DNA from: Candidatus Bathyarchaeota archaeon
GTDB taxonomy: Archaea > Thermoproteota > Bathyarchaeia > TCS64
NCBI GenBank assembly: GCA_026014875.1
Contig: JAOZHO010000037.1
Span: 186,001 to 250,000, forward strand
DNA length: 64,000 bases
Reading direction: 5' to 3'
The notes under the pieces were generated by a model. It was not told the origin of the DNA and searched no databases. It saw nothing but the letters and a program-made list of their open reading frames with translations. Below, one piece after another: positions 26,330 through 34,409 of this stretch. A program made the position numbers and the translations under genes. Numbering within the stretch: the first letter of the stretch is position 1; each line of letters starts with the position of its first letter.

Positions 26330-27693
26330 CGCTCCAGCTCCCACGTTGTGATCTCGGGTCTGCTCTCCGCCCAGCTCTTACCCGTGTACTCGCCGTACTC
26401 TTGGAACTCCTTCGCCTTCAGTCGGACCAGATTCTTGGTGAGGTAGCTCCCCAGAGCATCGGTGATCACCGAGTCCTTCACGAAGCAGTCGATGGCCTCC
26501 CCCAGGTGCTCAGGGAGAATCTCTATGTTCAGCTTGTCGAGCTCCGCTTCGGAGAATTCATACACGTTGTCGGAATGGGGCTCGGGGGGGTCGATCTTGT
26601 TCTTGACGCCGTCCATCCCCGCTTTGATCATCGACACCGCCGTGAGGTAGGGGTTGCAGGAGGGGTCGGGGTGGCGGTACTCGATCCGGGCCGTCTTGTC
26701 CATCCCCTCGGGGTATCGGGGCACCCTGACGAGGGCCGACCTGTTCTGGAACCCCCAGGCGATGTAGACGGGGGCCTCGTAGTGGGGCACAAGCCGTTTG
26801 TAGGAGTTGACCGTGGGGGCCACCACGAGGGACATGCCCCGGGCGTGGCTCAGGATGCCGCCGATGTATCTGACGGCCATATCGGAGATGCCCTCGTAGT
26901 CGCCAGACCCATTGAAGGCGTTCTCCCCGGTCTCCAGGTCCAGGAGGCTCTGGTGGACGTGGCAGCCGCTCCCGTTCATCCCCCAGAAGGGCTTGGGCAT
27001 AAATGTCGCGAGCTTGCCATGCTTCTGTGCGATGGTCTTCACGCACAGCTTGTAGAGTAGGACGTTGTCCGCGGTCTTGAGAGCGTCGGAGTAGCGGAAG
27101 TTGATCTCCTGCTGGCCCTGGGCAGCCTCGTGGTGAACCTTGTCCAGCTGGAACCCTGCGGCCTCGAGGCACATCATGGTCTCCATCTTGATGTCCTCGG
27201 TGGGGTCCAGCGGGGGGAGGTCGAAGTAGGCTCCTGAGCCGAAGGGGGCGTATCCCCCATTCTCCTCAGAGATGTAAAAGAACTCCAGCTCGGGGCCGGT
27301 GTTGAAGCCGTAGCCCTCATCCTCGAGCTCCAGGACAGCCTTCTTGAGGAGCCCCCGGGGGTCCCCCTCGAAGAGCTCCCCGTCAGGCTTACCGATGTAG
27401 CAGAACATTGTGGCTATGCCCGGGGTCTCCCACATGGGGACAAGAAACGTGGAAGGGTCGGGGTGGGCCACGAGGTCGCTCTCGTTCACATCCCTGAATC
27501 CGGCGATGCTGGAGCCGTCGAAGCCGATCCCCAGGGTGAGGGCGAACTTCATCTCGTACTCGGGGATGAGCTGGGCCCTCGGGTTGCCGTCGAGGTCCAC
27601 CACGATGAGCCTGATGTACTTGATGTCCCATTTCTTGAGCAGGCTGTCGATGTGCTCAAAGGCCTCCTCGTGGGTCAGCTTGAAATCAACCAT
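26311..27693 (-). CDS. glnA: glutamine synthetase type I
   Basis: About 460 aa. The GS-I beta-grasp and catalytic motifs are all present: GIGFDGSSIAGF, GPELEFFYI, HHEAAQGQQEINFRY, NGSGCHVHQSL, and VPRYPEGMDKTARIEYRHPDPSCNPYL. It makes glutamine from glutamate, ammonia and ATP. There is no clear adenylylation loop of the bacterial beta type (the region reads NVYEFSEAELDKL). The tracked start (27720) overlaps the TATA element ATATTAATATA (about 27721-27731). MVDFKL at 27693 gives a short leader and the usual GS N-terminus, so it is chosen. It is divergent from an Lrp regulator across about 360 bases. Confidence 0.95.
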   Translation of the reverse strand: MVDFKLTHEEAFEHIDSLLKKWDIKYIRLIVVDLDGNPRAQLIPEYEMKFALTLGIGFDGSSIAGFRDVNESDLVAHPDPSTFLVPMWETPGIATMFCYIGKPDGELFEGDPRGLLKKAVLELEDEGYGFNTGPELEFFYISEENGGYAPFGSGAYFDLPPLDPTEDIKMETMMCLEAAGFQLDKVHHEAAQGQQEINFRYSDALKTADNVLLYKLCVKTIAQKHGKLATFMPKPFWGMNGSGCHVHQSLLDLETGENAFNGSGDYEGISDMAVRYIGGILSHARGMSLVVAPTVNSYKRLVPHYEAPVYIAWGFQNRSALVRVPRYPEGMDKTARIEYRHPDPSCNPYLTAVSMIKAGMDGVKNKIDPPEPHSDNVYEFSEAELDKLNIEILPEHLGEAIDCFVKDSVITDALGSYLTKNLVRLKAKEFQEYGEYTGKSWAESRPEITTWELERYLVRC

Positions 27694-28052
27694 AATGACA
27701 CAGCCCAAAACTCTACTCATATATTAATATATTGAAGTAAAAACTAGATACGTGACTACTTTTCAAGTCAAATACTATACATTTGTTTAATTTCGAGGGT
27801 GATGGAGACGCTCATCTAAACAAAATCGTATTCAAGCCCCGGTCATCTTGAGGCGTCCGGGGGAGCGCCTCGCATGCAGAAATGGGAGCAGGGAGATCGC
27901 TCGAGGTCCCCAGGAAAACAGGGAGGAGATTTTCCTCGCGAATGTATAGGATATCTTCTCTGTGCTCAATATACATTCAGATAATGGGTAAATTCATATA
28001 CAACTGTTCAATAATTCACGATATCCAGCACATATGTATTGAAGGTGGAAAC
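27694..28052. promoter_or_regulatory. glnA / lrp divergent intergenic region
   Basis: About 360 bases, AT-rich in both flanks with no gene in it. It contains the glnA TATA (CAATATATTAATAT, read on the minus strand) and, near the Lrp gene, AT-rich stretches with GAAGGTGG as the ribosome site. The middle (27830-27900) is G/C-rich. The long divergent spacer next to an Lrp family gene suggests binding sites for that regulator, but no single palindrome stands out. Confidence 0.55.
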
Positions 28053-28511
28053 ATGTTCGCATTGGACGAAATCGACAGGAAGCTCCTCATAGAGCTGCTC
28101 ATGAACTCGAAGAGATCCTTCAGGGAACTCGCAAAGTCCATCGGGGTCTCACCCGCTACGGTGATCAATCACGTCCAGAGGCTCGAATCGGGGGGCGTCA
28201 TCAAGGACTATTCGGTCCGGCTCGACCACGAGAGGCTGGGCTATGAGCTCACCGTGGTGACGGAGATCATCGTCTCCAAGGGGAAGCTCTTGGAGACCGA
28301 TGCCGAGATCGCGAAGATCTCCAACGTCTGCGCGGTCTACGACATCACGGGGGAGACGGATGCGATGGTGGTCGCGAAGTTCAAGAGCCGGAGCGACCTC
28401 AGCGATTTCACCAAGAAGCTCCTCTCGATGCCCTACGTGGAGAGGACTAACACCCACGTCGTCCTCACCACGGTGAAGGAGGACTTTCGGATGCAGGACG
28501 ATATCTCCTGA
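28053..28511 (+). CDS. Lrp/AsnC family transcriptional regulator
   Basis: 152 aa. The N-terminal HTH is LDEIDRKLLIELLMNSKRSFRELAKSIGVSPATVINHVQRLE, followed by the RAM ligand-binding domain. GGTGG six bases before ATG 28053 and the canonical Lrp N-terminus make this start better than the tracked 27882. Lrp-type proteins sense amino acids. Its position divergent from glutamine synthetase suggests control of nitrogen assimilation, which is inference from context. Confidence 0.9.
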   Translation: MFALDEIDRKLLIELLMNSKRSFRELAKSIGVSPATVINHVQRLESGGVIKDYSVRLDHERLGYELTVVTEIIVSKGKLLETDAEIAKISNVCAVYDITGETDAMVVAKFKSRSDLSDFTKKLLSMPYVERTNTHVVLTTVKEDFRMQDDIS

Positions 28512-28545
28512 TCCCCCTTTTTTCTCAAAAAAATATTTTGAAAGC

Positions 28546-30123
28546 TCAGCGGCCTTTCCTCAGGGCTCTCCCGGGTAGAGCCCCGGTGTGTTCTCCCCCG
28601 TCCACCACGAGTTCCCCGTTCACCATCACGTAGGGGATGCCTGAGGCGAACCTGTGAGGGTCAACGAACGTGGCTTCGTCCTTCACCTTCTCCGGGTCGA
28701 AGACCGTGATATCGGCCTTGAAACCCTCCCTGAGGAGCCCCCGGTCCCTGAGGCCGAGGCGCTGGGCCGGGGCCGATGTCATCTTCCGGACAGCCTCCTG
28801 GAGGCTAAGGACCCCCTCCCTCACGTAGTGGCCTATGACCCGGGGAAAGGTGCCGTAGAACCGGGGGTGGGGCTTCCCCCTCCCCAGGATTCCCCACGGA
28901 GCGGCGGCGCTCCCGTCGGAGCCCACCATGCCGTGGGAGCTCCTCATGACGCGGCGGACGTCCTCCTCGGACATCCCGAAGCTCACCACCGAGACCTGGG
29001 CGTCCTCGGCGAGGAGGAGATCGAAGACAGTCTCGTAGGGCTCTTTCCCCTCGAGTTCGGCGATCTCGCTTATCCGTTTCCCCTCGTACTCGGGGTGGTT
29101 CTTCGCCGAGGCCACCATGATGATGTCCCATGTCCTGTAGATGCCGCCCTGGTCCTCCCTGATTCTCTCCCTGGTCTCGGGGTCCCTGAGCCGTTCGAGG
29201 AGCCTGTCGGCGCCCCCCTCCTGGGCCCAGCGGGGCATGTAGGCGGCGAGGCCCGTGCTCGAGGCGACGTAGGGGTACTGGTCGAAGGTGACGTCTACTC
29301 CTTTCTCCCGGCCCTCAGCCACGAGCCTCAAAGAGTCCACGGTCTTCCCCCAGTGGGGTTTCCCGGAGGCCTTGAAGTGGGCGATCTGGACGGGGACATC
29401 CGCCTCTTTACCGATCTGGACCGCCTCGTTGACCGCCTCGAGGAGAGTCTCTCCCTCACCCCGGATGTGGCTGAAATAGACCCCGCCGTACCTCCTGAGG
29501 ACCTTCGCGAGCTCTACGATCTCCGGAGTCCCCGCGTAGATGCTGGGGATGTAGATGAGGCCCGTGGACATCCCCCAAGCCCCGTCCTCCATGGCCCCGG
29601 AGACGAGCGCTTTCATCTTCCCGAACTCCGACTGGGTGGGCTCCCTGTCCTCGTAGCCCATCACGTTCTGGCGGACGGTTCCCTGGCCCACGAGAGGGAT
29701 GACGTTGAAGGAGGCCCCCGAGGCGTCGATGATGTCGACATAGTCCCCCATGGACTCCCAGTTGAATTGGAAGTCGTCGCCGAGGCGGGCCCTCATGTAC
29801 CTCTCCCGGTAGGCCCTGACATCGGCGTTCATGGGGGCGGCGGAGCTCCCGCAGTTCCCCACCACCTCGGTGGTGACCCCCTGGCGGACCTTGCTCTCCA
29901 CCCTGGGGTCGATGATGACGTTGTAGTCAGAGTGGCTGTGGATGTCGATGAAACCCGGGGCCACCACGAGCCCGCTGGCATCGATGATCCTCTCGGAGCC
30001 CGACCCCGAATGGGGCCCCACCGCCTCGATTTTATCCCCCTTCACGCCCACGTCGGCCTTGAACCAGGGGTTCCCCGTCCCATCGATCAACTTAGCATTC
30101 ACGAATAGAAAGTCTAGATCCAT
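28546..30123 (-). CDS. N-acyl-D-amino-acid deacylase / D-aminoacylase family
   Basis: 525 aa, amidohydrolase superfamily. Metal-site motifs are GFIDIHSHSD at about 58-67, VGNCGSS, FSHIRGEG and IAHFKASGKPHWGK. The C-terminus closes with the small beta-sandwich common to D-aminoacylase and dihydroorotase-like enzymes (FKADITVFDPEKVKDEATFVDP). It would release D-amino acids from N-acyl forms, which fits peptide-fermenting metabolism (M20 peptidase and RidA elsewhere in the window). It has its own promoter with a TATA-like GATTTAAGACC near 30160. Confidence 0.9.
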   Translation of the reverse strand: MDLDFLFVNAKLIDGTGNPWFKADVGVKGDKIEAVGPHSGSGSERIIDASGLVVAPGFIDIHSHSDYNVIIDPRVESKVRQGVTTEVVGNCGSSAAPMNADVRAYRERYMRARLGDDFQFNWESMGDYVDIIDASGASFNVIPLVGQGTVRQNVMGYEDREPTQSEFGKMKALVSGAMEDGAWGMSTGLIYIPSIYAGTPEIVELAKVLRRYGGVYFSHIRGEGETLLEAVNEAVQIGKEADVPVQIAHFKASGKPHWGKTVDSLRLVAEGREKGVDVTFDQYPYVASSTGLAAYMPRWAQEGGADRLLERLRDPETRERIREDQGGIYRTWDIIMVASAKNHPEYEGKRISEIAELEGKEPYETVFDLLLAEDAQVSVVSFGMSEEDVRRVMRSSHGMVGSDGSAAAPWGILGRGKPHPRFYGTFPRVIGHYVREGVLSLQEAVRKMTSAPAQRLGLRDRGLLREGFKADITVFDPEKVKDEATFVDPHRFASGIPYVMVNGELVVDGGEHTGALPGRALRKGR

Positions 30124-30257
30124 CAGGATTCCTCGTATCAGACTCTTGGACGGGTCTTAAATCGTTTTTCAGGGTTCCATGTCCAAAGGGTGAAGTAAGA
30201 AGTGAATTGGTTGTCCAGACCCCTCACTGGTGACCCTCCGATGCTCTCCGGGTTCTC

Positions 30258-30464
30258 CTACTCCCGCTTCTTGGCCTTGAGGAAAGTCTGCTTCTTCTTG
30301 CTACCCGGGGTCGCATGCCTCCTAGAGGCCTCGACCAACCCCTTCTCGATGAGGCGGGGTATGACCCCCGCCATCTTGAGGGGGACATCCTTGGCCATCA
30401 GGTCCCCCGCGCGAAGGATGAGTTCGTAGACCGTCCTCTCGACCTGGGACAGGCTCTCAAGCAC
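30258..30464 (-). CDS. small HTH-like basic protein
   Basis: 68 aa. The sequence LSQVERTVYELILRAGDLMAKDVPLKMAGVIPRLIEKGLVEASRR reads as a compact winged helix, followed by a Lys-rich tail (GSKKKQTFLKAKKRE). The GTG start comes after a G-rich stretch that could serve as ribosome site. A TATA-like TATATTTTTAA is about 50 bases upstream. An in-frame stop (TGA) close upstream fixes the maximum length. It is probably a DNA-binding protein; no more specific family is recognised. Confidence 0.6.
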   Translation of the reverse strand: MLESLSQVERTVYELILRAGDLMAKDVPLKMAGVIPRLIEKGLVEASRRHATPGSKKKQTFLKAKKRE

Positions 30465-30532
30465 AGGTTCGGCCCCCCTGGGCCCCCTGATCTGTCATTA
30501 GTCAATCAACATTAAAAATATAGCTCAGGGGC

Positions 30533-30733
30533 TCAGCCGCCCACGATGACCGGGAAGACGACAACCCGATCCCCGGGTTTAAGCCTCGCGGAGGGCCAGA
30601 GACGGCGACCATTCACGAGGAGCCAGACCACTTTCCTGTCGAAAGCGTACGGAACGTCCTAGCCGAGGGACGCGATGAACTCCCCGAGGGTGGAGGGCTT
30701 CACCACAATTGTGACTGTGAGGCGCGGGTACAT
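30533..30733 (-). pseudogene. MoaD/ThiS/SAMP-like ubiquitin-fold protein interrupted by an in-frame TAG
   Basis: This is not in the ORF track because codon 25 is TAG (plus-strand CTA at 30659-30661). Reading through gives 66 residues: start MYPRLTVTIV, then TLGEFIASLG-stop-DVPYAFDRK, then VWLLVNGR, ARLKPGDRVVVFPVIVGG and TGA. The C-terminal Gly-Gly and the beta-grasp pattern are those of MoaD, ThiS and archaeal SAMP sulfur-carrier/protein-modifier proteins. G/C-ending codons continue on both sides of the TAG, so decay is recent, or the codon is read through. It sits just downstream of the amidohydrolase on the same strand. Confidence 0.7.
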
Positions 30734-30783
30734 CCATCATCCACGGGGAAGGCGGATGAATTGTTTTCGCGAGAGTATGAGGC

Positions 30784-31710
30784 TCATAGATTCTTGGGGG
30801 TGAAGCCGTTGAGCCTCAGAATGTTCCCCCGGAATATGGCGTCGATGTCCTCCACGCTCACGATGGCGTCGGAACCCACACTTAGCGACTTCACGGCCTC
30901 GTACTGCTGCTCAAGGATGTTGATCCTGAAGCCCCGGGGGAAGAACGTCGAGTCGGTCCCGAAGATCACCTTCTCCGCGCCCCCCGTGGTGATGGCTCTC
31001 TCGAAGATCTTCCTGAGGTCGAGGTCGTAGGGGAGGTACCTCATCCATGAGTTGGAGCCGCTGGAGTCCATGTAGACGTTGTCGGCCTGATACTGGAGCA
31101 GCAGGAGCTCCCTGAAGAACCCGGCCCCGAAGTGGGCGATGACGAAGTTAAGGTCGGGGAAGTCCCGGGAGGGAACCTGGATGTCCAGGGGGTTTCCGTG
31201 GCGGAGGTCCGCCTGGCCCCCGATGGTGATGCCGAAGTGGAGGAAGACGGGGAACCGATGCTTCAGGGCCGCCTCGTAGACGGGGTAGCAGGCCGCGTCG
31301 TAGGCGTGGAGCTCGGGCCATGAGGAGGGGTAGAGCTTGATGCCCTGGAGGCCGTCCCTGGCCGCCTTGTCGACCTTCTCTGCGGCCTCTGTGTCGCCGG
31401 GGTTGATGTTGGCGTATCCCATGAAGCGCCCGGGGAATCTCGCCTTAGCCTCGAGGAATTCGTCGTAGGCCTCAGCTCCCACCATGAAGCCCATCGCCGT
31501 TATCCCGTACCTGTCCATCTCGTCCACCCACATCTGGGCGACATCGGTGGACTCGTCGGGGAGCTCGATGGAGGTCATGTCTGTCCTGGAGCGGGTCCTC
31601 TGCTCGAAGCCCTCCCGGGTCCTCCCCCTCAGGTTCCAAGCCTTCAGCGTGCTCGCGGTGAAGAAGTGAGCGTGGGCGTCCACCACCTCGATCCCGACTT
31701 TCGACAACAT
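30784..31710 (-). CDS. TIM-barrel metal-dependent amidohydrolase (amidohydrolase_2 type)
   Basis: 308 aa. The N-terminal metal motif is VDAHAHF. Later ligands are HFGITIGG and IAHFGAGFF, and the terminal acid is in FGTDSTFF, as in the ACMSD/uracil-5-carboxylate-type amidohydrolases. It would hydrolyse or decarboxylate an aromatic or cyclic acid; the exact reaction is not determinable. It is followed 50 bases downstream by the interrupted MoaD-like ORF. Confidence 0.85.
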   Translation of the reverse strand: MLSKVGIEVVDAHAHFFTASTLKAWNLRGRTREGFEQRTRSRTDMTSIELPDESTDVAQMWVDEMDRYGITAMGFMVGAEAYDEFLEAKARFPGRFMGYANINPGDTEAAEKVDKAARDGLQGIKLYPSSWPELHAYDAACYPVYEAALKHRFPVFLHFGITIGGQADLRHGNPLDIQVPSRDFPDLNFVIAHFGAGFFRELLLLQYQADNVYMDSSGSNSWMRYLPYDLDLRKIFERAITTGGAEKVIFGTDSTFFPRGFRINILEQQYEAVKSLSVGSDAIVSVEDIDAIFRGNILRLNGFTPKNL

Positions 31711-31946
31711 CTCAGATATCCGTCCTGCGGTTACCCTTGAATAGCGGAGGCCTGATTGATATCTTTACTGCCTTCAACATATGTGGAAAGGCCGTTTTCT
31801 CAAAGTGTCAGTTATTAGAGGCTTATTTCGGCTTGCTTTCGTCGTATCAACTTAATTTAGTCATTTTTCAGGTTATTCCCGCTGATTCAGGGTTCTAGTC
31901 ACGAATATTATTTATACAGTTCTCCCGAGCTTCGATATAGATACAA

Positions 31947-33332
31947 TTGAATGAACGTCAAAGAATCGGCAGTGGGGATGCTATCAAAGTTCTACACCTT
32001 GAAGACCCTGAGCAACTGAACTGCGTGAAGCGCTTCCTAGGGGAAATGGAGGAGAGCTTAGAGATCGAGTCAATTGCATCACCCGACGAAGTCCCCTCGA
32101 TGATTCTGAATGGAACGTTCGACGCTATACTGGCGAATTACAGGATGTTAGAGAGGAATGGAATCGAGTTCGAGGAAAGGGTCCGACGGATCAAAGACAT
32201 CCCCTTCATTGGGTACCCGGGGCCAGGGAAAGAGGCTGTGATGGATGCCAACCTTCGAGGTGCGGAAGCCCAGCATGAGACTGACCCGAGACACTTCAGG
32301 ATCCTCGCAGACAGGCTCGTCGAGGCCGTAAAGAAAGACAGGGAGATCAGATGTCAAAAGGTCTCCCTGAAGGTGTTCGAGGCCCTGACCCGGGGTTCGG
32401 ATCTCCAGTCAACCATCGGAGAGATCATGAGGATCGTCCGTGAGGCATTTGGCATCGAGGCTGTGGGGATCCGCCTCCAGGAGGGGGAGGACTATCCCTA
32501 CTTCGTCTTCGACGGTTTCCATGACGAGCACATCCTCTTGGAGAACGAGCTCTGCGTAACCGACCTGGAGGGGCAATTGATGCGGGACGACGTGGGGAAC
32601 CCCGTCCTCGACTGCATGTGCGGCAACATCCTCAGGGGGCGCTTCGACCCCTCCAAGCCCTTCTTCACCGAGGGGGGGAGCTTCTGGACCAACTCCACCA
32701 CCGAGCTCCTCGCCTCCACCACCGTCGAGGACAGGCTCGTCAGGACCAGGAACACCTGTCAGGGCGAGGGCTACGAGTCGGTGGCCCTCATACCCATCCG
32801 GGACGACGGCGAGACACTTGGGCTCCTCCAGATGAACGACCGCCGCCCCGGATGCTTCAACATGGAGACGATCGGATTCCTCGAGGGTCTGGGGAAGATC
32901 ATCGGGAACAGCCTGGGGAGGGACACCAGGGGGCAGGAGGCCTTGGAGGAGCTGGAGATTCACAGGGAGACCCTCAGGAGCGCGCCCATACCGTCCCTCG
33001 TAATCGATCCCGACGACATGTCCATCCTCGGCGCGTCCTACTCCGCGGCCCAGATGACGGGCATCCCACTTGAGGAGTTACATGGGATCCCCTGCTACGA
33101 GGCCCTCAAGGGCTACGAATCCGTATGCGAAGACTACGGCGAGGAGTGCCCCCTCATGCAGATGCTCGAGAGGCGGGAGCAGACCTCCACGACGGCGAAC
33201 CCCCGCACAGGAAAGAGCGGCAAGGGGGGATTCATCGAGGAGTCGGCGAGCCCCATCAGAGGCCCCGACGGGGTCATAGAGCTCGTCTATCTCATGGTCC
33301 GGGAAGACTCTGGCCCCTCTAGGGCGATATGA
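31947..33332 (+). CDS. pseudo-receiver / GAF / PAS sensory protein without kinase
   Basis: 461 aa. Residues 12-125 look like a response-regulator receiver (VLHLEDPEQL), but the phosphoacceptor position reads ILANYRM where an Asp is expected, so it is probably not phosphorylated. About 145-320 is a GAF domain with a conserved-looking CMCGN ... FDPSKPFFTEGGSFWTN ... TRNTCQGEGYESVALIPI block known from methanogen and deltaproteobacterial sensors. About 335-455 is a PAS domain with CYEALKG and CPLMQML cysteines. No HisKA/HATPase follows. The TTG start is nearly leaderless after TTATTTATACAG. It ends 14 bases into the convergent NikR-like gene. Confidence 0.75.
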   Translation: MNERQRIGSGDAIKVLHLEDPEQLNCVKRFLGEMEESLEIESIASPDEVPSMILNGTFDAILANYRMLERNGIEFEERVRRIKDIPFIGYPGPGKEAVMDANLRGAEAQHETDPRHFRILADRLVEAVKKDREIRCQKVSLKVFEALTRGSDLQSTIGEIMRIVREAFGIEAVGIRLQEGEDYPYFVFDGFHDEHILLENELCVTDLEGQLMRDDVGNPVLDCMCGNILRGRFDPSKPFFTEGGSFWTNSTTELLASTTVEDRLVRTRNTCQGEGYESVALIPIRDDGETLGLLQMNDRRPGCFNMETIGFLEGLGKIIGNSLGRDTRGQEALEELEIHRETLRSAPIPSLVIDPDDMSILGASYSAAQMTGIPLEELHGIPCYEALKGYESVCEDYGEECPLMQMLERREQTSTTANPRTGKSGKGGFIEESASPIRGPDGVIELVYLMVREDSGPSRAI

Positions 33333-33759
33333 GGGATGGCTTCACCTGTTTGACCCCTTTCATCACCATCAGCTCCTGGGTCAGCCGTTTGATCTCCTCC
33401 ACCTCTCCCTCGACCGCTATGACCTCCATCACTTTGTTCTCCTCGACATAGAATTGCTGAGTAGACCGCACCACCTGCCTGAACCTGTGCTGCACGAGGG
33501 CCACCCTCTCGATAAGGGTGGGCTTGTTGAGATAGTATAGGACGAGGATGGTGCCGACCACTATCCCGGTCTCTCGTGTTTTCCATTGGACGTCGGTGAT
33601 GAAGCTCCTTATCGCGTCATGGACGGCCTTGGACCTGTTCTCGTACCGCACGCTCCGCCAGGTCTCGTCGAATTCTTCGACGAGGGTCGGGGGGAGGGAT
33701 ATGCTGAATCTCCTCACGCTGCCGTCGTTGGACAAACTAACACCGGAGATATGTTGCAT
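33319..33759 (-). CDS. NikR-like ribbon-helix-helix regulator lacking canonical nickel ligands
   Basis: About 146 aa from ATG 33759; GTG 33717 is an alternative and the tracked 33813 is too far upstream. The RHH domain is RRFSISLPPTLVEEFDETW ... NRSKAVHDAIRSFI, as in NikR. The C-terminal ACT-like domain follows (MEVIAVEGEVEEIKRLTQELMVMKGVKQVK). Aligned to E. coli NikR, only the His of QHR remains; positions of His87, His89 and Cys95 read Gln, Tyr and Val. It therefore probably senses another ligand. It is divergent from an ECF S component with a symmetric element between, so it likely controls that importer. Confidence 0.82.
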   Translation of the reverse strand: MQHISGVSLSNDGSVRRFSISLPPTLVEEFDETWRSVRYENRSKAVHDAIRSFITDVQWKTRETGIVVGTILVLYYLNKPTLIERVALVQHRFRQVVRSTQQFYVEENKVMEVIAVEGEVEEIKRLTQELMVMKGVKQVKPSLISP

Positions 33760-33786
33760 GAGGAGGGGATAACGTTTTTTAAATGG

Positions 33787-33812
33787 TGTTACGATCGGAT
33801 TAACTCGTAACA
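33787..33812. promoter_or_regulatory. inverted repeat, candidate NikR-like operator
   Basis: TGTTACG-N12-CGTAACA, perfect 7-bp arms, in the short divergent region. It lies downstream of the shared TTTTTTAAAT (33774-33783) as read toward the ECF gene and upstream as read toward the regulator. NikR-family tetramers bind widely spaced half-sites (E. coli GTATGA-N16-TCATAC), so the geometry is similar but the sequence differs. Confidence 0.65.
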
Positions 33813-33831
33813 TTTACGGGTTGATTCAATC

Positions 33832-34353
33832 ATGAACAGGACTAAAGTGTTGACAGTCGCGGCTCTCATGGCGGCGTTATCGAATATCCTCTCGATGGAG
33901 CCCTTCACCATCCCGATAACCATTGGCCCCTTCGTCTCAAGAATCCACTTCACCCAGATACCCATATTCCTCAGCGGGTATCTCGCGGGTCCATGGGCGG
34001 GTCTGTTGACGGGGGCTATTGGCGGGTTGTACATGAGCTTCATGATGGTACCTTTCGTCTTCGGGGGGCTGGCTCTCCTCGGTTTCTCGACGGGCTACAT
34101 CGCTAAACGGCTGAAGCTTAGGCCGTTCCTCTCAGCGATCCTCGCGTGGGCCATCCAATCGGTCTACGTCTACATCACCGATTACTACTGGTTCGCCTCA
34201 GTGCAGGGGATGCCGGGGCATGTGGCGATGGGGGTCGTCACGTCGATCTTGACGAAATTGACGGTTGAAGCGGTGATAGCCGCGATCTTTGTCGAGGTTG
34301 TGATCCTCTCTCTGGGGAGAACGGGCCTCCTATCCGTTCTCGGTGAGCGCTAG
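33832..34353 (+). CDS. ECF transporter S component
   Basis: 173 aa with about five to six helices, an energy-coupling-factor S protein (VAALMAALSNILSMEPFTIPI, FTQIPIFLSGYLAGPWAGLLTGAIGGL). These domains capture vitamins or metals and dock on an EcfT/EcfA module, which is not in this window. Regulation by the divergent NikR-like protein is likely, but that protein's missing nickel ligands argue against simple nickel import. It is distinct in sequence from the S component at 10.4 kb. Confidence 0.78.
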   Translation: MNRTKVLTVAALMAALSNILSMEPFTIPITIGPFVSRIHFTQIPIFLSGYLAGPWAGLLTGAIGGLYMSFMMVPFVFGGLALLGFSTGYIAKRLKLRPFLSAILAWAIQSVYVYITDYYWFASVQGMPGHVAMGVVTSILTKLTVEAVIAAIFVEVVILSLGRTGLLSVLGER

Positions 34354-34409
34354 AAGTCAGGGCCCCAAGATAATTATACGCCTTTCCGGGATTACAGCTT
34401 GTATCTGAA

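Noticed and set aside
28654-30108. 484-aa plus-strand ORF
   Set aside because: Antisense shadow of the D-aminoacylase gene, made long by high G+C; His/Asp/Val/Pro-rich with no family pattern.
30533-30733. Selenocysteine or pyrrolysine recoding of the MoaD-like TAG as the default reading
   Set aside because: TAG is not a selenocysteine codon, no downstream Pyl-insertion structure is evident and no Pyl genes are in the window, so pseudogene is the cautious call.
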